Assembly (NCBI RefSeq): GCF_000003605.2
Contig: NW_003130854.1
Location: 2,089,088 to 2,115,657 of the forward strand
Direction of reading: 5' to 3'
Length of the DNA: 26,570 nucleotides
Source of the DNA: Saccoglossus kowalevskii
Taxonomy: Eukaryota > Hemichordata > Enteropneusta > Harrimaniidae
The notes beneath the pieces were generated by a model, which made no database searches, was not told the DNA's origin, and was given only the letters and a program-made list of their open reading frames with translations. Made by a program: the position numbers and the translations under genes. Below, in pieces: positions 1 to 11,565 of this stretch. Within the stretch, counting starts at the first letter, position 1, and the number at the start of each line of letters is the position of its first letter.

Positions 1-3000
1 TTCATTGGAACTTTTCTTGTCAACTTTATCTTTCTCATCTCGCTTCTCTTTGTCGCCACCCTCTTTGTCTTTCTCCTTAAAATTTCTTTTATCGTCTACA
101 TGGTGTGTTCCAGCATCTTTTCTGGCCATTGGATGTTCCTTGTCATGTGATGCATCTCTCTTCTCATTGGCAGCTGCTTCCATTCTCAACTGAAGTACAG
201 ATGTTACAAAGATTACATCAATTTCTTATTACTACAGATACGTGTTGTCATGAATGATATATTAATTTTCAATCCTATTGATGTACGAAAATTTGACGAA
301 TTATAAGTTAATGCAATGGACATTATGTAATTATCCAAGATGTATTTATGGTAATTGCATTCCATATCTACTTCTTATGAAAACCCACATAATACAAGTT
401 AACTGCAGCAAACATACCTTATGTATCTCAGCATTAGCCTCTCTAAGTTTCTTCTTGTACCGAACCACTTCAGCTTTCAACTGTTGATTATGCGTCTGAA
501 GACTGGTAATAACGTGCCGCATTTCACGATTGATAGGACCTGTACCGTTGTGAATAATACTATGCTTTGAGTCTGAGAATAAACCACAGCACATAACTTA
601 CAGTTCCCCCAGAGAAAGGAGCAGCCTTAACCCAGCAAAACAACCCTGAACATGCCATGAATAACATCATTAGAGAAGAAACAGCGCAGAATAGAGATAA
701 TATTAGAGAGCCACCACTACACATCAGCAGGATGTTTAATGCAGTTCAAACTTATCTGTGACACTTGGAGTTAAATTAAACATAATACCGCCGCATCCAG
801 TCTGTTGCATTATACCATTTCAATAGAAGCTGCGGCTTCTAATACAGATTTTACAGTAAAGGAAATAATCTGCAGCCAGTATGCCATACTTAATGAAAGG
901 CCAAATCCATTGAAGTTTATTCACTAACAGATGTACCTCTGGGGGAAAACCTTTTTCAAGCCTTTGAGTGCCATGTTGTTACTACTAAAATTTAGGTGCA
1001 TTATTTTGTACATTTTTATGTCTGTTTCTACAATTTTGTTGTTCATTATGCCACAATTAGTAATAAATATTTAATAAAATAACGTAGTTTGATTTGTAAA
1101 GGTGATAAAAGATGACCTTGGCATTCAAAGGAATAGGGTCTGCAGATTCTCATGTTCAACAAGGCTTGGTTGAACATAGCAGTACAACACTATGCTTTTC
1201 TGCACATGCGTAAGGCTGAGAAAAAAAATATCTCTCATTTCCGCTTGCATCATTTTGAACTATGCGCCTTGGACGTTTTTTTCCTTCTAAAGCATTCCAA
1301 AATGCGCTTGTACTCACACTTGTCTCAAATTTCCCCCATTTTAGCTCAGTATAAAAAAAAAAAAAAAAAATCGCCTCGCCACCTCATTTAAAAATTTACA
1401 TGAAACGAGAAACAGAGAATTTTTTTTTCTTGGCCTAATAGTGCAGCACCAGTCAATGAATCTAAAATTGGAAAGTGTCAATGTTTTCAGTGGACTGTAT
1501 CAAACATCCTTAAAGCAAACAAATACACACAAAAACACAACGTGTTTGGGACTGACCTGCCTGCTCATTGGCTGCTATTGTCTGTTCAAATTCGATCCTC
1601 AACATTTCATACTCTTTCCGTACTTGTGCCAGGGTATCTTCCAGCTGTATCACTTCGGTTCTCAATTTCTTTTGACACGATAGTTCATCACTCTAGAAAA
1701 CAAAACACAGAAGAAGCATGGTTGTCAGTAACAACTCCTACCTGTATCAAGTCTGTGTATCAAATGTCCAATAACAAGGACTTACAGGATAAGGGTTGGC
1801 GCATCTTAGATATGCATGCACAATTAGAAGATTCCATTCTGCATGAGTGTAAAGCAAGCATAACAGAATGCAATGGATGTTTGAAAAGTTTATAAAACAG
1901 AAATGAGTATATCGCTGTATCTAGTATCTCTAGATATGTATGTTTATCTTGTGATTTTTTGAGCACCTCGCAATTTGTGCATCTTTGAGTTGGAATTATA
2001 AATCCTTGAATTTATTTCTTTGTATTTATTGTTTAATCAATTGATGTCAATTGTTTTTACACACAGTTCGTATTGGTTGTCATGTACACAAATTTGATGC
2101 CTTTAACCAAATGAACGAGAGCTCTTGAATTTTTGTAATGCAGCAAAAGCATGGTTGAGTCATAGCATTTATACAAGACATATTTTGATATGTTAGAAGA
2201 ACCTGTCAACAAATAAGCTGCTTGCTGATTGGCTTGATTGCTGGGTGTTAGGGTTGTGTAGCCAATCAGGTACAATCTTGTGAGACATTTCAACTTCACT
2301 CCAAAAGCATGCCCAATCGGTTACATCGGAGTGAAAAAAACAGTCAGTCTTACCTCCATCTGTTCCACTTGTCTAAGATGTGAGTTCTTGGTTGATTGCA
2401 GTAAAGTCCTTGTATCGTCTAATTGAGCTTTCATTTGCAGAGCCTCATTATAAAGCACTGAAAACTGAGACTGTAGATTTTTGTACTCTGGGGTCTCCAT
2501 GATCACCTCTTCAGGAATATGCTGTAACTATAGAAACAAGAAAATAGTTCATCGTTTTTTTTTTAAATTCATTGGGCATAATCTCCTTATCACTTTCGGT
2601 GATATGAAAAATATGAAAAAAAAAAAGTAAAAAAAAAAAGAAAAAAAATATGTCAAAAGTAACAAAAATTTACTTTGGGATTCAAACACATTCCTGGATA
2701 TACCAGCAAGATGCAGTAAACCAAAATAACAGAAAAATCTGGATTACAGAAATAAATTTAAAACTTACATCCATTTTGAGTTTTTCTGCTTCCTTAATGC
2801 TCTCTTGATATTTGTCTTGTACTTTCTCTAGTTCTGCTAGTCTGTTAGACGCTAGCTCTGTCTGCACATTCAACTGAGAATTCATCTCTTCAAGCTACAA
2901 GATATGGAAAGGACATTGATCTATGTTCTGGTCACTGCAAGCAAACAATCTTGTCTGCACTACCTGGACTCTAAGACAAGAGGGTATTAGTGCTGTATTT

Positions 3001-6000
3001 CACTGTGTGCTGTATTTCACTGTGTGCTGTATTTCACTGTGTGCTGTATTTCACAGTGTGCTGTATTTCACTGTGTGCTGTATTTCACTGTGTGCTGTAT
3101 TTCACTGTGTGCTGTATTTCACTGTGTGCTGTATTTCACTGTGTGCTGTATTCCACCTTGTGCTGTATTTCACTGTGTGCTGTATTTCACTGTGTGCTGT
3201 ATTTCACTGTGTGCTGTATTTCACGGTGTGCTGTATTTCACTGTGTGCTGTATTTCACTGTGTGCTGTATTTCACCTGTGTGCTGTATTTCACCGTGTGC
3301 TGTATTTCACTATTTACTTAACACCTGTAGCAGTATTGGCACATGTGACAATGCAATGTAATGCGACCAAGAAAATATTACCTAATCCAAACTTTAATTA
3401 CAGCATGCTAGAAGGTGGAGCCACAGAAAAGACACCCTAACCACAAGCTCAACTGACGCCGTACGCTTACCTTGCCCTGAGACACAGAAACACCGCCAGC
3501 GCCGCTGCTCTCTGCATCTTTGTACATTTTTAGTTTTGACAAAGCTTCACTCAGTAGATTTTCTAGCTTATCTGCTCTCTGGTGTGCTTTGTCCAAATCA
3601 TACTGTAAATTATCCACCTGGTTAATCAGCTCTGCACACTTGGTGTCTGCTGCGTGTAATTTATCTGTTTGTTCAGCAAACTGAAACAGAGAGAACACAA
3701 ATGAGAACTCTTCAATGCCCAAGTATCACTGTTTTCTGAGGTTATGAAAGACCTCTACAAAGTATGCTTAGCAAGGATGATTGATTTGTTGTCTAGCTAT
3801 AATGTATTCAAACGCTAATACCACAAAGGCCACTAAAATTTCCACTATTTGGGAAGTAAAATACAGCTATGGACACTATAGCGTTTATATTGTTGGCGTG
3901 TAAAAGGGTTTTCTGCACTTTTATCTGCAGTGAGGTGTCATGCACCAGAATCAGACATGCCCATGCAGTTTTTATCTTTTGGTATTACTGTAAAATAATT
4001 TATTTTTGCTGGAATTAATTTTCGCTTAAAAGACTTTTTGGGTGTTTCGTGTGGAATATATTTTCAATGATTTTTGATGAGTAGAATGTAAAATATTGGG
4101 AAAAATGTATATTTGCTGGATTTTATTTTCACGGAATCATTCCTTCAGCGAAAATAGCGAAAATTAATTCTAAGCGACTATTTTAGAACTCATGATCTAC
4201 AAATTTAATTTATCACTTAAGACTGAAGTATATGCAAAATAGTTGCGATGATGTTAATAATAATATTAATTATTCAAGTTGATTACTCGCAACCATAGAC
4301 TTCAAAATAACATGTTACATAACTAAGCATGAGGATTTAGAATTTAGTGTATTTAGTGGAACAAGATGATAGACTTCTATGACAGCAAAGTAAAGCTAAT
4401 GAATGGGTAAGTTATACAGAAAATTTGTGGCTAGTTATATGCTATGAGAGTGGAATGGAGGAACACACTTGTAGTATAAGAAGATGATTGACACTTACCG
4501 TTAATGAAGATGTATGATGTTTTTCTTGTAGTGATGTTACTAACGACCGCAAGCCTTTATTTTCTGTTTGCAAATCTAAATTGATTGATTTCACTGAAGA
4601 ATCTAGTAATTCTGAAAGAGAATAAAATAAACCATAGTATCCACACATTTGCAAACAAGAGAGAAAAGTTGATGAAAAGGTAAAATTTTATCATTTTTAG
4701 AAAAACGGTCAATGTGCTTAACATATTTTTTTACATTTATATTAAAAGGGGGGAATCGTCACCTGCGCATGCATTGTTGTTTACAAACAGGCATCTACCC
4801 ATAAATCTTTGCAATTTTAGTGTGCGTTTTATCGTCGCTTGGGACTCAATTATTGCACATGCGCAGGTGACGACCCCCCTCTGCTTTAAACTTGGTTCTG
4901 TTCCTAGTTACTCATCAGTACTTACCATTATTTTGTATTGATACCGATAATTGTTCGTTTTTTTGTTGAACATCATCAAAAACTTTAATAAGCTTGGCTA
5001 TTGATTCTTTGGAGAAAGTTGACCTCTGCTGCAACTGCTGTTCAATTTCATCAGATTCGCTACTAGACAACAGCGTTATAAATGATACTACAGCTTCATT
5101 TTCTACCGAGAATATGGAAAAATACATTACGAAATTAGTAAAAAATGAAGATCAATCGGCCATCTTGCTTTTGTTTGAAAAATGTTAACTTTGGAATTGT
5201 GTGATACTATAAAATACTTTATTTTAGCAGGGATTAATTTTTGCAAAAAAGATTTGTTGGGTGTTTTGTATAGAACTTATTTTCACTAATTTTTGAAAAG
5301 TTGAATGTAAAATAGGAAAAAATAAATTTGCTGGATTTCACTGAATCAGCCCTTCAGCAAAAATTAAAAGTGTTACACAGTAATTGCATGAAAGTTTCTA
5401 AAACAATAGTTCAGTAACATATCTAAGTAAATTTGGCAAGATAAATATTAGCCAAAGTGTTTCTCAATAAATACTACAGGCACATTAACCTCCTTGTCCC
5501 AAATTAAACAATATACTGTAAATCAATTCATTATTCACAGGGTTTTAATTTCCCTATTTTCGCTGATAAGTAAAATTAAATCTACATGAATATGTAAAAT
5601 AACAATAAAACTCATTGTTGTCTTGACAAATATGTGAAATTAAAACACAGTGGACATGCTCAAAACACTAAAATAGTGAAATTAAAAATCTGCGAAAAGA
5701 AATGATTTTATATAGTAGCCATGAATCGTAAAAAGTTCCCTAAATTTTTACTAAATTTATCTAATTCATAGATTATGGAGGCATATTACTACCATCTGGT
5801 TCTCATTATTAGCATTGTTATTCTTTGCACTTATTTTCACATGTAACGAATGTTTAGTTTCAGCCAAATTTTACCCCATATCTTTAAAATTGCACTTGCT
5901 CATTACACCAAAATTTAACTCGATTGACATTGCATCGTGACAGATAAAATTTCCAAATTCTAAGATGATCAGATAGAAATTGTTTGTGTTATTTTAACCA

Positions 6001-9000
6001 CAAGAAGAAGACAACTTTAATTGAAAATATTTTGAAAAATATACATGGTATATGTACCATAATCAAACTTGTTAATATAATATCTAAGTTTGAAAGATAT
6101 TGGATAAAAAATGTTTGACATATTCTTGTAACCACAAGAAAACATTTTTACAATGGAGTCAACAACAAGGACTAACATTTCCCCCCTCATATTCCTTGTG
6201 TTTCATGTAGGATAATATGGTGCTGACACAAAGTTTTTTATTTTTATTTCAAAATTGTCAATTTTGCTTCTATTTTGATTTTTCATGAAAATGTATAAAA
6301 TGAATATTTTTTTGATTCAACAACAAACACTGTTCCTACCTTTTGTTAGTTTGTCTTTACTTTCCTCATCACTGGCACTTGACTCAATTTCATTTTCTGT
6401 TTTCTCAGAGTTTGACTCTCCTTCAATATTTAATTTCTCCTCTGTTGTCTCTGACGTGACCTCCTGACTGTGGTCATCAAACCTTTTGAGTAGCACACCA
6501 ATGTCTTCATCAAGCTGAAAACAATATCACTCAATTATATTACATGTATGTTATATAAGTCTCCCTTCAGACAACTCGGTCTTCTTGAGCACAGTTGCTT
6601 TTGAAGGAAGGGTCAACACAGCTACATGTATATTGATGACTGCGTAGCAGTAATGTACACTTACAGCAAGCGGACTTTCCTAGACACTCAAGTAGAAGCA
6701 ATATTGTTACATACCCACCTACTACGCCGTCTTTCATGGACGCACATCAAAGGCATAATGCAGTGTTTTGTTATCAGTTAATCAAGGGCTCAGGAAAGTG
6801 TAAGGGGATGCTGCACCAGGTGTAGGAGTTAGGTGTATGTAAATATCTTATCGTATATAAATTTAACATCACCCTACATGGCACTTTATGTGGAAACAAA
6901 ATTAGTTCGAAAAAATTAGACTGAATATTTTTTTTTTCCCTTCACAATACTGAATGTACTACAAATAATAAATCTTTTGCTTACACATAAAACACAGCAT
7001 ATGTTAAAGCTGTAGCATGAACCAAGCGAATGTCACTGGCAGATTAAATGACAAATGAAACGTCAGATAACGTGAGAACAGTACCAGTAAAATGTTTAAT
7101 AATTAGGATAATGGCATCAGTGGGGTCACAAAGACTTTCACAAAATGAGAAAAACTGTTCACAGCCACAAAATGTCACTATTTCTCAAAACAAAAAAAAT
7201 GTGTCTCTCAAAAAATGACATTAATTCACAGTTTCTTCTTACCTGAGACCAATATCTATTGAGTAAACATAACACTGCTTCATCATTTCCTTGTCTCCGT
7301 TCTAATCTCTGAATTCGATCTCTTAAATCTTCCTCCACAGTTTTTCGCAATTCTAACCGATCTGCAAGTTTCTTGTTTTGAAATTTCAATACTTTGATGT
7401 CCATTTCTTCCTATAATCAAGGCAAAAATTGATATTTAAAAAAATCATCCTTTAAAAACACAATACAAGTAATTGTAGTAGGGCCATTCCTGTATTTTGC
7501 ATGCTTTCCCATATAAAATGATTTGTACTCAATACTATTGAGGCACCAACAACAAAAACGACAAGCCAAGGACGACATAGTCCCTGTTAGTTATCAAACT
7601 TAAGATATATAATTTTGTTAATAGGAATATAGTTAACATAAACATGTCAGAGATATGGATCCAGAAGATGATGCTTGATTATGGTGATTTTTCAACACTG
7701 AAATGATCATCTTGTATCTGATCGTCGAACGAGTACTTGTCCATATTGAGAGATATTGCTGTGAAACAGAATTAATTAAAACAAAATAGCCATTAGTAGT
7801 TTATTTTGAATACATCAGTACATCTATGACATATGGCCCCAGTCAGTCATTTTTAATCTGATCTGTAAAAACAAAACGACGTGCATCAAGGTTCTATAAT
7901 GTCTAACGTATGCACCAAGTTTGAACAAAATCCATCAATAAATGCTTGATTTTTATGATTTTTCAAGCACAAAATCGGCCACCATTTAGCCATCTTGAAT
8001 CAGATCGTGAAACAAATTGATGTACAAATGTATAATATTATGCATGATGTATGTGTGAAGTTTGAATGTAATCAGTCCAGGCATGTCTAGGATACAAACA
8101 CACGGACGGTCAAACCATAAGTCTCCATTTGCATTGTGTGTGGAATTATTTGCAGACGTACACTTAAATTTTTTTTAAATAAACCATTTTGTCTTGAAAA
8201 CTACAAGCATACATTGTATGAGTTCCCAATATCACAATAAGAACGTTAGCCCAGCCGACTTCTGAGAAATTTTGTTAATTTTGAATCCAGACTTTAATAC
8301 ATTAGAAGGGCATAGGTTATTATACTACAATACATGCATGGAAACATTGTTCTCAGATAATTATTATATAGTATACTGTTAAAGCTTAATTAATTAATTT
8401 GATCCAGCAACAGCATTCAGGTTAAGCACAACACCAGTGGTGAAGTTTTGTGGACAGTACTCAAATCCGCCCAAATTACAAACAAGACTTTTATTCTGAT
8501 AATATGATCTGATTATCTGCCCCCCCCCCCCTAAATGATACAAATTCATTGTTAGAATAATAGGTACACCCAGTAGATCCAATCATAAATTCAAAGGCAA
8601 GCTTTGGTCTTGTGCCCAAAATCATGACACAGGGTCAACCTGTTCTGGAACAACTGATCATTCAATCAAAGATGTTAATTCAATAGGTGATTTTTCAAAG
8701 TGCCTTCGAGGTTGTCAAATCTCACTTGATAATTTGATGCCACTATAACTTTTGTTTGTCCAGTTTTTATTTTGTGCATAATGCGGGACTTCGCAGTGAA
8801 CACATCTGTAAGTTACGTCATGTGACAGTTATGTCACAAATTGGGTTTATCTTAGTCGGTTTCAGTTCCCCTCTGATGACTAATCTGTTCCATTCATGTT
8901 TACATTGATTGAGTTCAGGTGAAAGCCTTGCTGTGTTTAGTGGCACCTAGCTGCCATGTAGTTCATACAATACAAAAACTTAGACATGTTGTGGTACTGC

Positions 9001-11543
9001 TGCCCACTCAAATAAAAATGGTCATTTGTGTCAAGAGAGATTTATCAAACAATACAATATCCTTTTTAAAATCCTTTTTCATTTGCTTTGCTTTCTCACA
9101 CATCCAGTACAATATTGTTAATATATATGGACTAGGCATCAGAAAGTATAAGATTAAGACTAAGCTGTACACATTTCAAAATCTAATCTAAAATTAAATG
9201 TTTCACAAGCTTGGCTATGTTCACATTACAAGATCTTGGCCTGTGCTAATATTTATTTAAAGCTTATAGATCTGAAAGTACTGTACTGTTAATTGTTTTT
9301 CAGACTTGATAATTAACCAGAACAAATAAATGTTGCTACACTTTCATATATTCAAACTGTACACAGATAATTAACACATTATAACCCTCAATAAACTTGT
9401 ATTTGCTGCACAATTATAACTAGGCTCTACAATGTAGAAACCCAGAAAAATAGCAAAGAATTTCAATGGAATACATTAATAATCGCTAATGCATTCATTG
9501 TAATGCTAAATTGGATTCATTGTTTATCTAGTTGGGAATCCCTGCTCTATAGTGCCCTGGGGAGAACCTTGTAAAAATAACATTCAGTTTTAAAAAATAT
9601 TAACATGACTGATTGTTTACCTACACTGTTGTGCAAACAATATACAGAAATTATTAGATCCACATATACTCGTAAACAGAAATGACAAAAGATGTGTTTA
9701 AGGTCATATTTGAATGACCCAATATAATATGTTTTTTTTTTTTTGCATTATGTACGTTTGAGATGATGCTTCTATAATAAAGCAAAGACTGATGGGATTC
9801 CAGTTGCAATATTATCTTCTACATTGCCTGTCTAGGGTTTGAAATTATATTTTGTAGCACCCTCAGTGTTCTCCCCAGGCCTTTCAAGCACTGCGGGCCC
9901 GCGTCGCTTAGACAAACAGCCGCGTCGCTTTTGTTTCGCCCGCGATCCATGAAATCCTGCCCGCGATGCTTATTCACGTTGTATTGTTTACAAGTGTCAG
10001 CCTCGTCTAGCACATCTTTAAAACAATAACATGTATTGATTGAAAGGTAATCCCGCCTTTGTACATAGTTAGCCTTACAAAAACAGTGATAAAAACGGAA
10101 GTCTACAAGAAGTTACCAAGTCTATCAAGGGTGCGGAGCTGGCAAACCCCAAAATACTAAGGTAGTAATAATTTGCCCATTGCGTCGGGATAGTCTATCC
10201 CGAGTTGCTGCACTGCGATTAATTGCGTTCTTACTACTTCATCGCCAGTGACACTAATTACCAAGAATTAAAAAAACAAGTGAAATTAAGTCGCATCTAA
10301 AAAAAAAACTGTAAATAAATCGAAGTAAAAATTTTTCAACTGCAGACGAGGCGGACAAGGAAAAAACGAACCCTGACCTCTAGAAATACCTCATTCATAG
10401 TGCGTCATTACCGAGGAACGCCACTCTAAGGCGTCATTATTGATTTATTAATTTCTTCATACAGATTTTACAAATTTAACAAACAAATACCCCCACCCCC
10501 ACCCCCCCGTCGTATGAACTGACAGTAACATTGGCACTAAAACTGACTGCACTTGCACACAAAATAATGATGAACCAGTTACCTCCACGGATAAACAATA
10601 CATTTACTGACTGGCTATAAGTATTTCCATTTCTTTCCTGTTCTATTTCAAACTTTATTTGACTCGATGCACACATAAAACACAATGAATGTAAATGATA
10701 AAAAATATATGAGATATGTATCTCTTCTTTATTTCAGTTATAATGTTTGTTGGGGAAACTAATTATTATGCAAACAAAATTATGCAAATAAGATGTATTG
10801 TTATGTAAATTAGCCGCGATGCTTGGCTTAGAGTCTGGGGAGAACACTGACCCTATTTCAAGGTCAATCTCACTCAAGACGCCATAGAACTAATAAATGT
10901 CCGAACTGTTATTACCATATTCTCATGTTGTAATTACATCTGTGCAAGTTGTTCCCGGTAATTAAAACGAACTCATGTAATCTTCCGTTCACATAATGCA
11001 AGTTTACTGTGGCACTCAAATTCTGTTTAGAATCTGCATTTACATCACTTGATGCCAAATCATCACCGTGCTAGTCCTTTCCAAGGGGGCCCTATTTAAT
11101 TCTACCATAATCAAGCCCCTTTATGAAAATGCAATGCAATCACATCTGTTTTTAAGCAGGTATGAGTAATATGTAATACTTTTTTGAGTGCTGATCATAC
11201 CCCCCCTCTTCAAGTGGCCTTAAACTATACTTGATCCCTTTTACGCCAATGTAAGTTATATTGGCTAAAAGAAATAAACAAACAGATGTGAATATGATAT
11301 TTGAAGAACACCAGGTTAGTCAAAAGAGGTATCTAAGAATTCAGAGCATTCATAAATTATGAACCCTGTCTGCAGTGTGTATGCTCAGACTAGTAATTGT
11401 ATTACTAGTCTGAGGTGTATGCGACTGTTTACCTGGGATGATACAGATCCCAACTGCACAGGGTCAAATAATGTCTTCTTCGTTGGAGGTGTTGAAGAGG
11501 ATGTAGACTGTTCCATCTCACTTGCTGGTCTCTTGGTCGCCAT
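1..11543 (-). CDS. BRE1: BRE1-type E3 ubiquitin ligase (RNF20/RNF40 orthologue), N-terminal 567 residues, 3' partial
   Basis: Known role of the family: nuclear E3 ligase that works with RAD6 (UBE2A/B) to monoubiquitinate histone H2B, which promotes H3K4 and H3K79 methylation. Coding exons in transcript order: 11543-11433, 7410-7243, 6514-6340, 5102-4926, 4611-4499, 3680-3471, 2894-2769, 2527-2354, 1692-1557, 539-418, 189-1. Every boundary has AG/GT, and the sum is 1701 bases (567 codons, open throughout). Landmarks against human RNF20: Ser/Thr-rich start (1-37), 'IQRLERRQ' and 'LLNRYWSQ' (38-93), an acidic Glu/Ser stretch (~94-151), 'LLSSSESDE' then coiled coil (152-360), '[19 protein letters not shown]' (361-418), '[20 protein letters not shown]' (419-463), 'GPINREMRH' with 'RYKKKLREA' (464-504), and a Lys/Asp/Glu-rich stretch (505-567) running off the edge. 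The ATG at 11543 follows a pyrimidine-rich acceptor and matches the family N-terminus. The C-terminal coiled coil and C3HC4 RING should lie beyond base 1. Whether this is the single pre-duplication invertebrate gene is inference. Confidence 0.93.
190..417 (-). other. BRE1 intron between residues 504 and 505
   Basis: Donor GTATGT at 417-412; acceptor TGTACTTCAG ending at 190. No repeat or coding segment is seen in it. Confidence 0.8.
540..1556 (-). other. BRE1 intron, 1 kb, no feature beyond an A-run
   Basis: The intron separates the exon encoding '[11 protein letters not shown]' from the one encoding 'GPINREMRH'. It holds an 18-base A-run at 1353-1370. The plus-strand open frames here do not resemble any protein. 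I see no other structure. Confidence 0.7.
2991..3310. repeat. 17-bp minisatellite, about 19 copies, in a BRE1 intron
   Basis: Tandem unit TGCTGTATTTCACTGTG, 17 bases, nearly perfect over 320 bases. Variants are point changes (CACAG, CCACCTTG, CACGG, CACCG) and one 18-base unit (CACCTGTG). Because 17 is not a multiple of 3 and the unit has no stop in any plus frame, all three plus frames stay open and give false '[17 protein letters not shown]' proteins. The array lies in the 576-base intron 2895-3470. Confidence 0.97.
3986..4190. repeat. TACTGTA-ended palindromic element, copy 1
   Basis: Starts TACTGTAAAATAATTT and includes GGAATTAATTTTCGC near the left end and GCGAAAATTAATTC near the right end, which are reverse complements. 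Best match in the window is copy 2 (5204-5382), which shares the interior (TTTTTGGGTGTTT, TTTGCTGGATTT, CCTTCAGC). Non-autonomous inverted-repeat element, no coding capacity. Right boundary approximate. Confidence 0.65.
4756..4873. repeat. Short inverted-repeat element with 16-bp arms (TCGTCACCTGCGCATG)
   Basis: TCGTCACCTGCGCATG at 4756-4771 is exactly inverted at 4858-4873; the match continues outward imperfectly through G-rich/C-rich runs (GGGGGG.. / ..CCCCCC), giving an element of about 140 bases. Each arm holds an E-box-type CACCTG and a partial NRF1-like TGCGCATG. It lies in the 314-base BRE1 intron 4612-4925. No target duplication is obvious. Confidence 0.65.
5204..5382. repeat. TACTGTA-ended palindromic element, copy 2
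   Basis: Begins TACTATAAAATACTTTATTT and ends TTACACAGTA, so the ends form an inverted repeat. Interior resembles copy 1 closely (GGGTGTTTTGTATAGAA, TTTGCTGGATTT, CCTTCAGCAAAAATTAA). Located in the BRE1 intron 5103-6339. Confidence 0.65.
5514..5716. repeat. TACTGTA-ended palindromic element, copy 3
   Basis: Starts TACTGTAAATCAATTCATT and ends near TATATAGTA. It carries CACAGGGTTTTAATTTCCC on the left and the inverted GTGAAATTAAAACACAGTG further right. It is the same general family as copy 5 (16703-16914) and sits 130 bases from copy 2. Confidence 0.6.
5717..6339 (-). other. Remainder of BRE1 intron, no recognisable feature
   Basis: AT-rich intron sequence between copy 3 of the palindromic family and the exon encoding the acidic Glu/Ser stretch. 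No open frame resembles a protein and no clear repeat is seen. Confidence 0.6.
6515..7242 (-). other. BRE1 intron, 728 bp, no recognisable feature
   Basis: Lies between the exon ending 'YWSQ' and the one starting '[12 protein letters not shown]'. Ordinary AT-rich sequence; I see no repeat, hairpin or coding segment. Confidence 0.6.
7667..8020. repeat. Two diverged copies of an ~80-bp intronic repeat, ~275 bp apart
   Basis: 7667-7745 (ATGCTTGATTATGGTGATTT, then ATCATCTTGTATCTGATCGT) resembles 7941-8020 (ATGCTTGATTTTTATGATTT, then CCATCTTGAATCAGATCGT). A related piece, TTTTAATCTGATCTG, occurs near 7850. It probably comes from an old transposable element that ends near ACAAACACACGGACGG (~8095). 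Class not recognised. Confidence 0.5.
8779..8803. repeat. Solo end related to the 269-bp inverted-repeat element at 20317-20585
   Basis: AATGCGGGACTTCGCAGTGA is close to the right end of the 20317-20585 element (AATGCGAGATCTCGCAGTGA, followed in both by ACA). No matching inverted partner is seen nearby, so this is a fragment or diverged copy inside the large BRE1 intron 7411-11432. Confidence 0.4.
8804..9863 (-). other. Large BRE1 intron, middle part, no recognisable feature
   Basis: AT-rich intron sequence upstream of the 986-bp element. CCCTGGGGAGAACCTTG near 9555 resembles that element's right end and may be a solo end of a relative. Nothing else is supported. Confidence 0.45.
9864..10849. 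mobile_element. 986-bp non-autonomous DNA transposon, TIR CAGTGTTCTCCCCAG, 5-bp target duplication ACCCT
   Basis: CAGTGTTCTCCCCAG (9864-9878) is exactly inverted at 10835-10849. The flanks are identical 5-mers, ACCCT at 9859-9863 and 10850-10854, as expected of a target-site duplication. The subterminal 11-mer CCGCGWYGCTT occurs at 9899, 9920, 9961 and 10814, all in the same orientation. Internal C-rich run at 10490-10508. No transposase frame is seen, so it depends on a partner. Ends and duplication length suit a hAT-like element with short duplication; Transib/RAG-like elements also give 5 bp but start CAC. Superfamily is inference. It lies in the largest BRE1 intron. Confidence 0.8.
11384..11414. 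repeat. Perfect hairpin, 14-bp arms and 3-nt loop, 18 nt past a BRE1 donor
   Basis: CTCAGACTAGTAAT (11384-11397), loop TGT, ATTACTAGTCTGAG (11401-11414): arms exactly complementary. In the BRE1 transcript it begins 18 bases after the donor of the first coding exon (GT at 11432-11431). It could be a small insertion footprint or affect donor use; no evidence separates these. Confidence 0.75.
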
Positions 11544-11565
11544 AGTGATCTTGTGGTTTGCTGCT

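Noticed and set aside
2991-3310. Possible CRISPR array
   Set aside because: Units are contiguous 17-mers with no spacers, in an animal gene intron.
2923-3440. Three overlapping plus-strand open frames of 123-138 codons, Cys/Phe-rich
   Set aside because: They are products of the 17-bp minisatellite, which has no stop in any plus frame; the region is an intron of BRE1.
10490-10508. C-rich run (C5-A-C5-A-C7) as a functional G-quadruplex
   Set aside because: Possible on the minus strand, but it lies inside a transposon and nothing ties it to a function.
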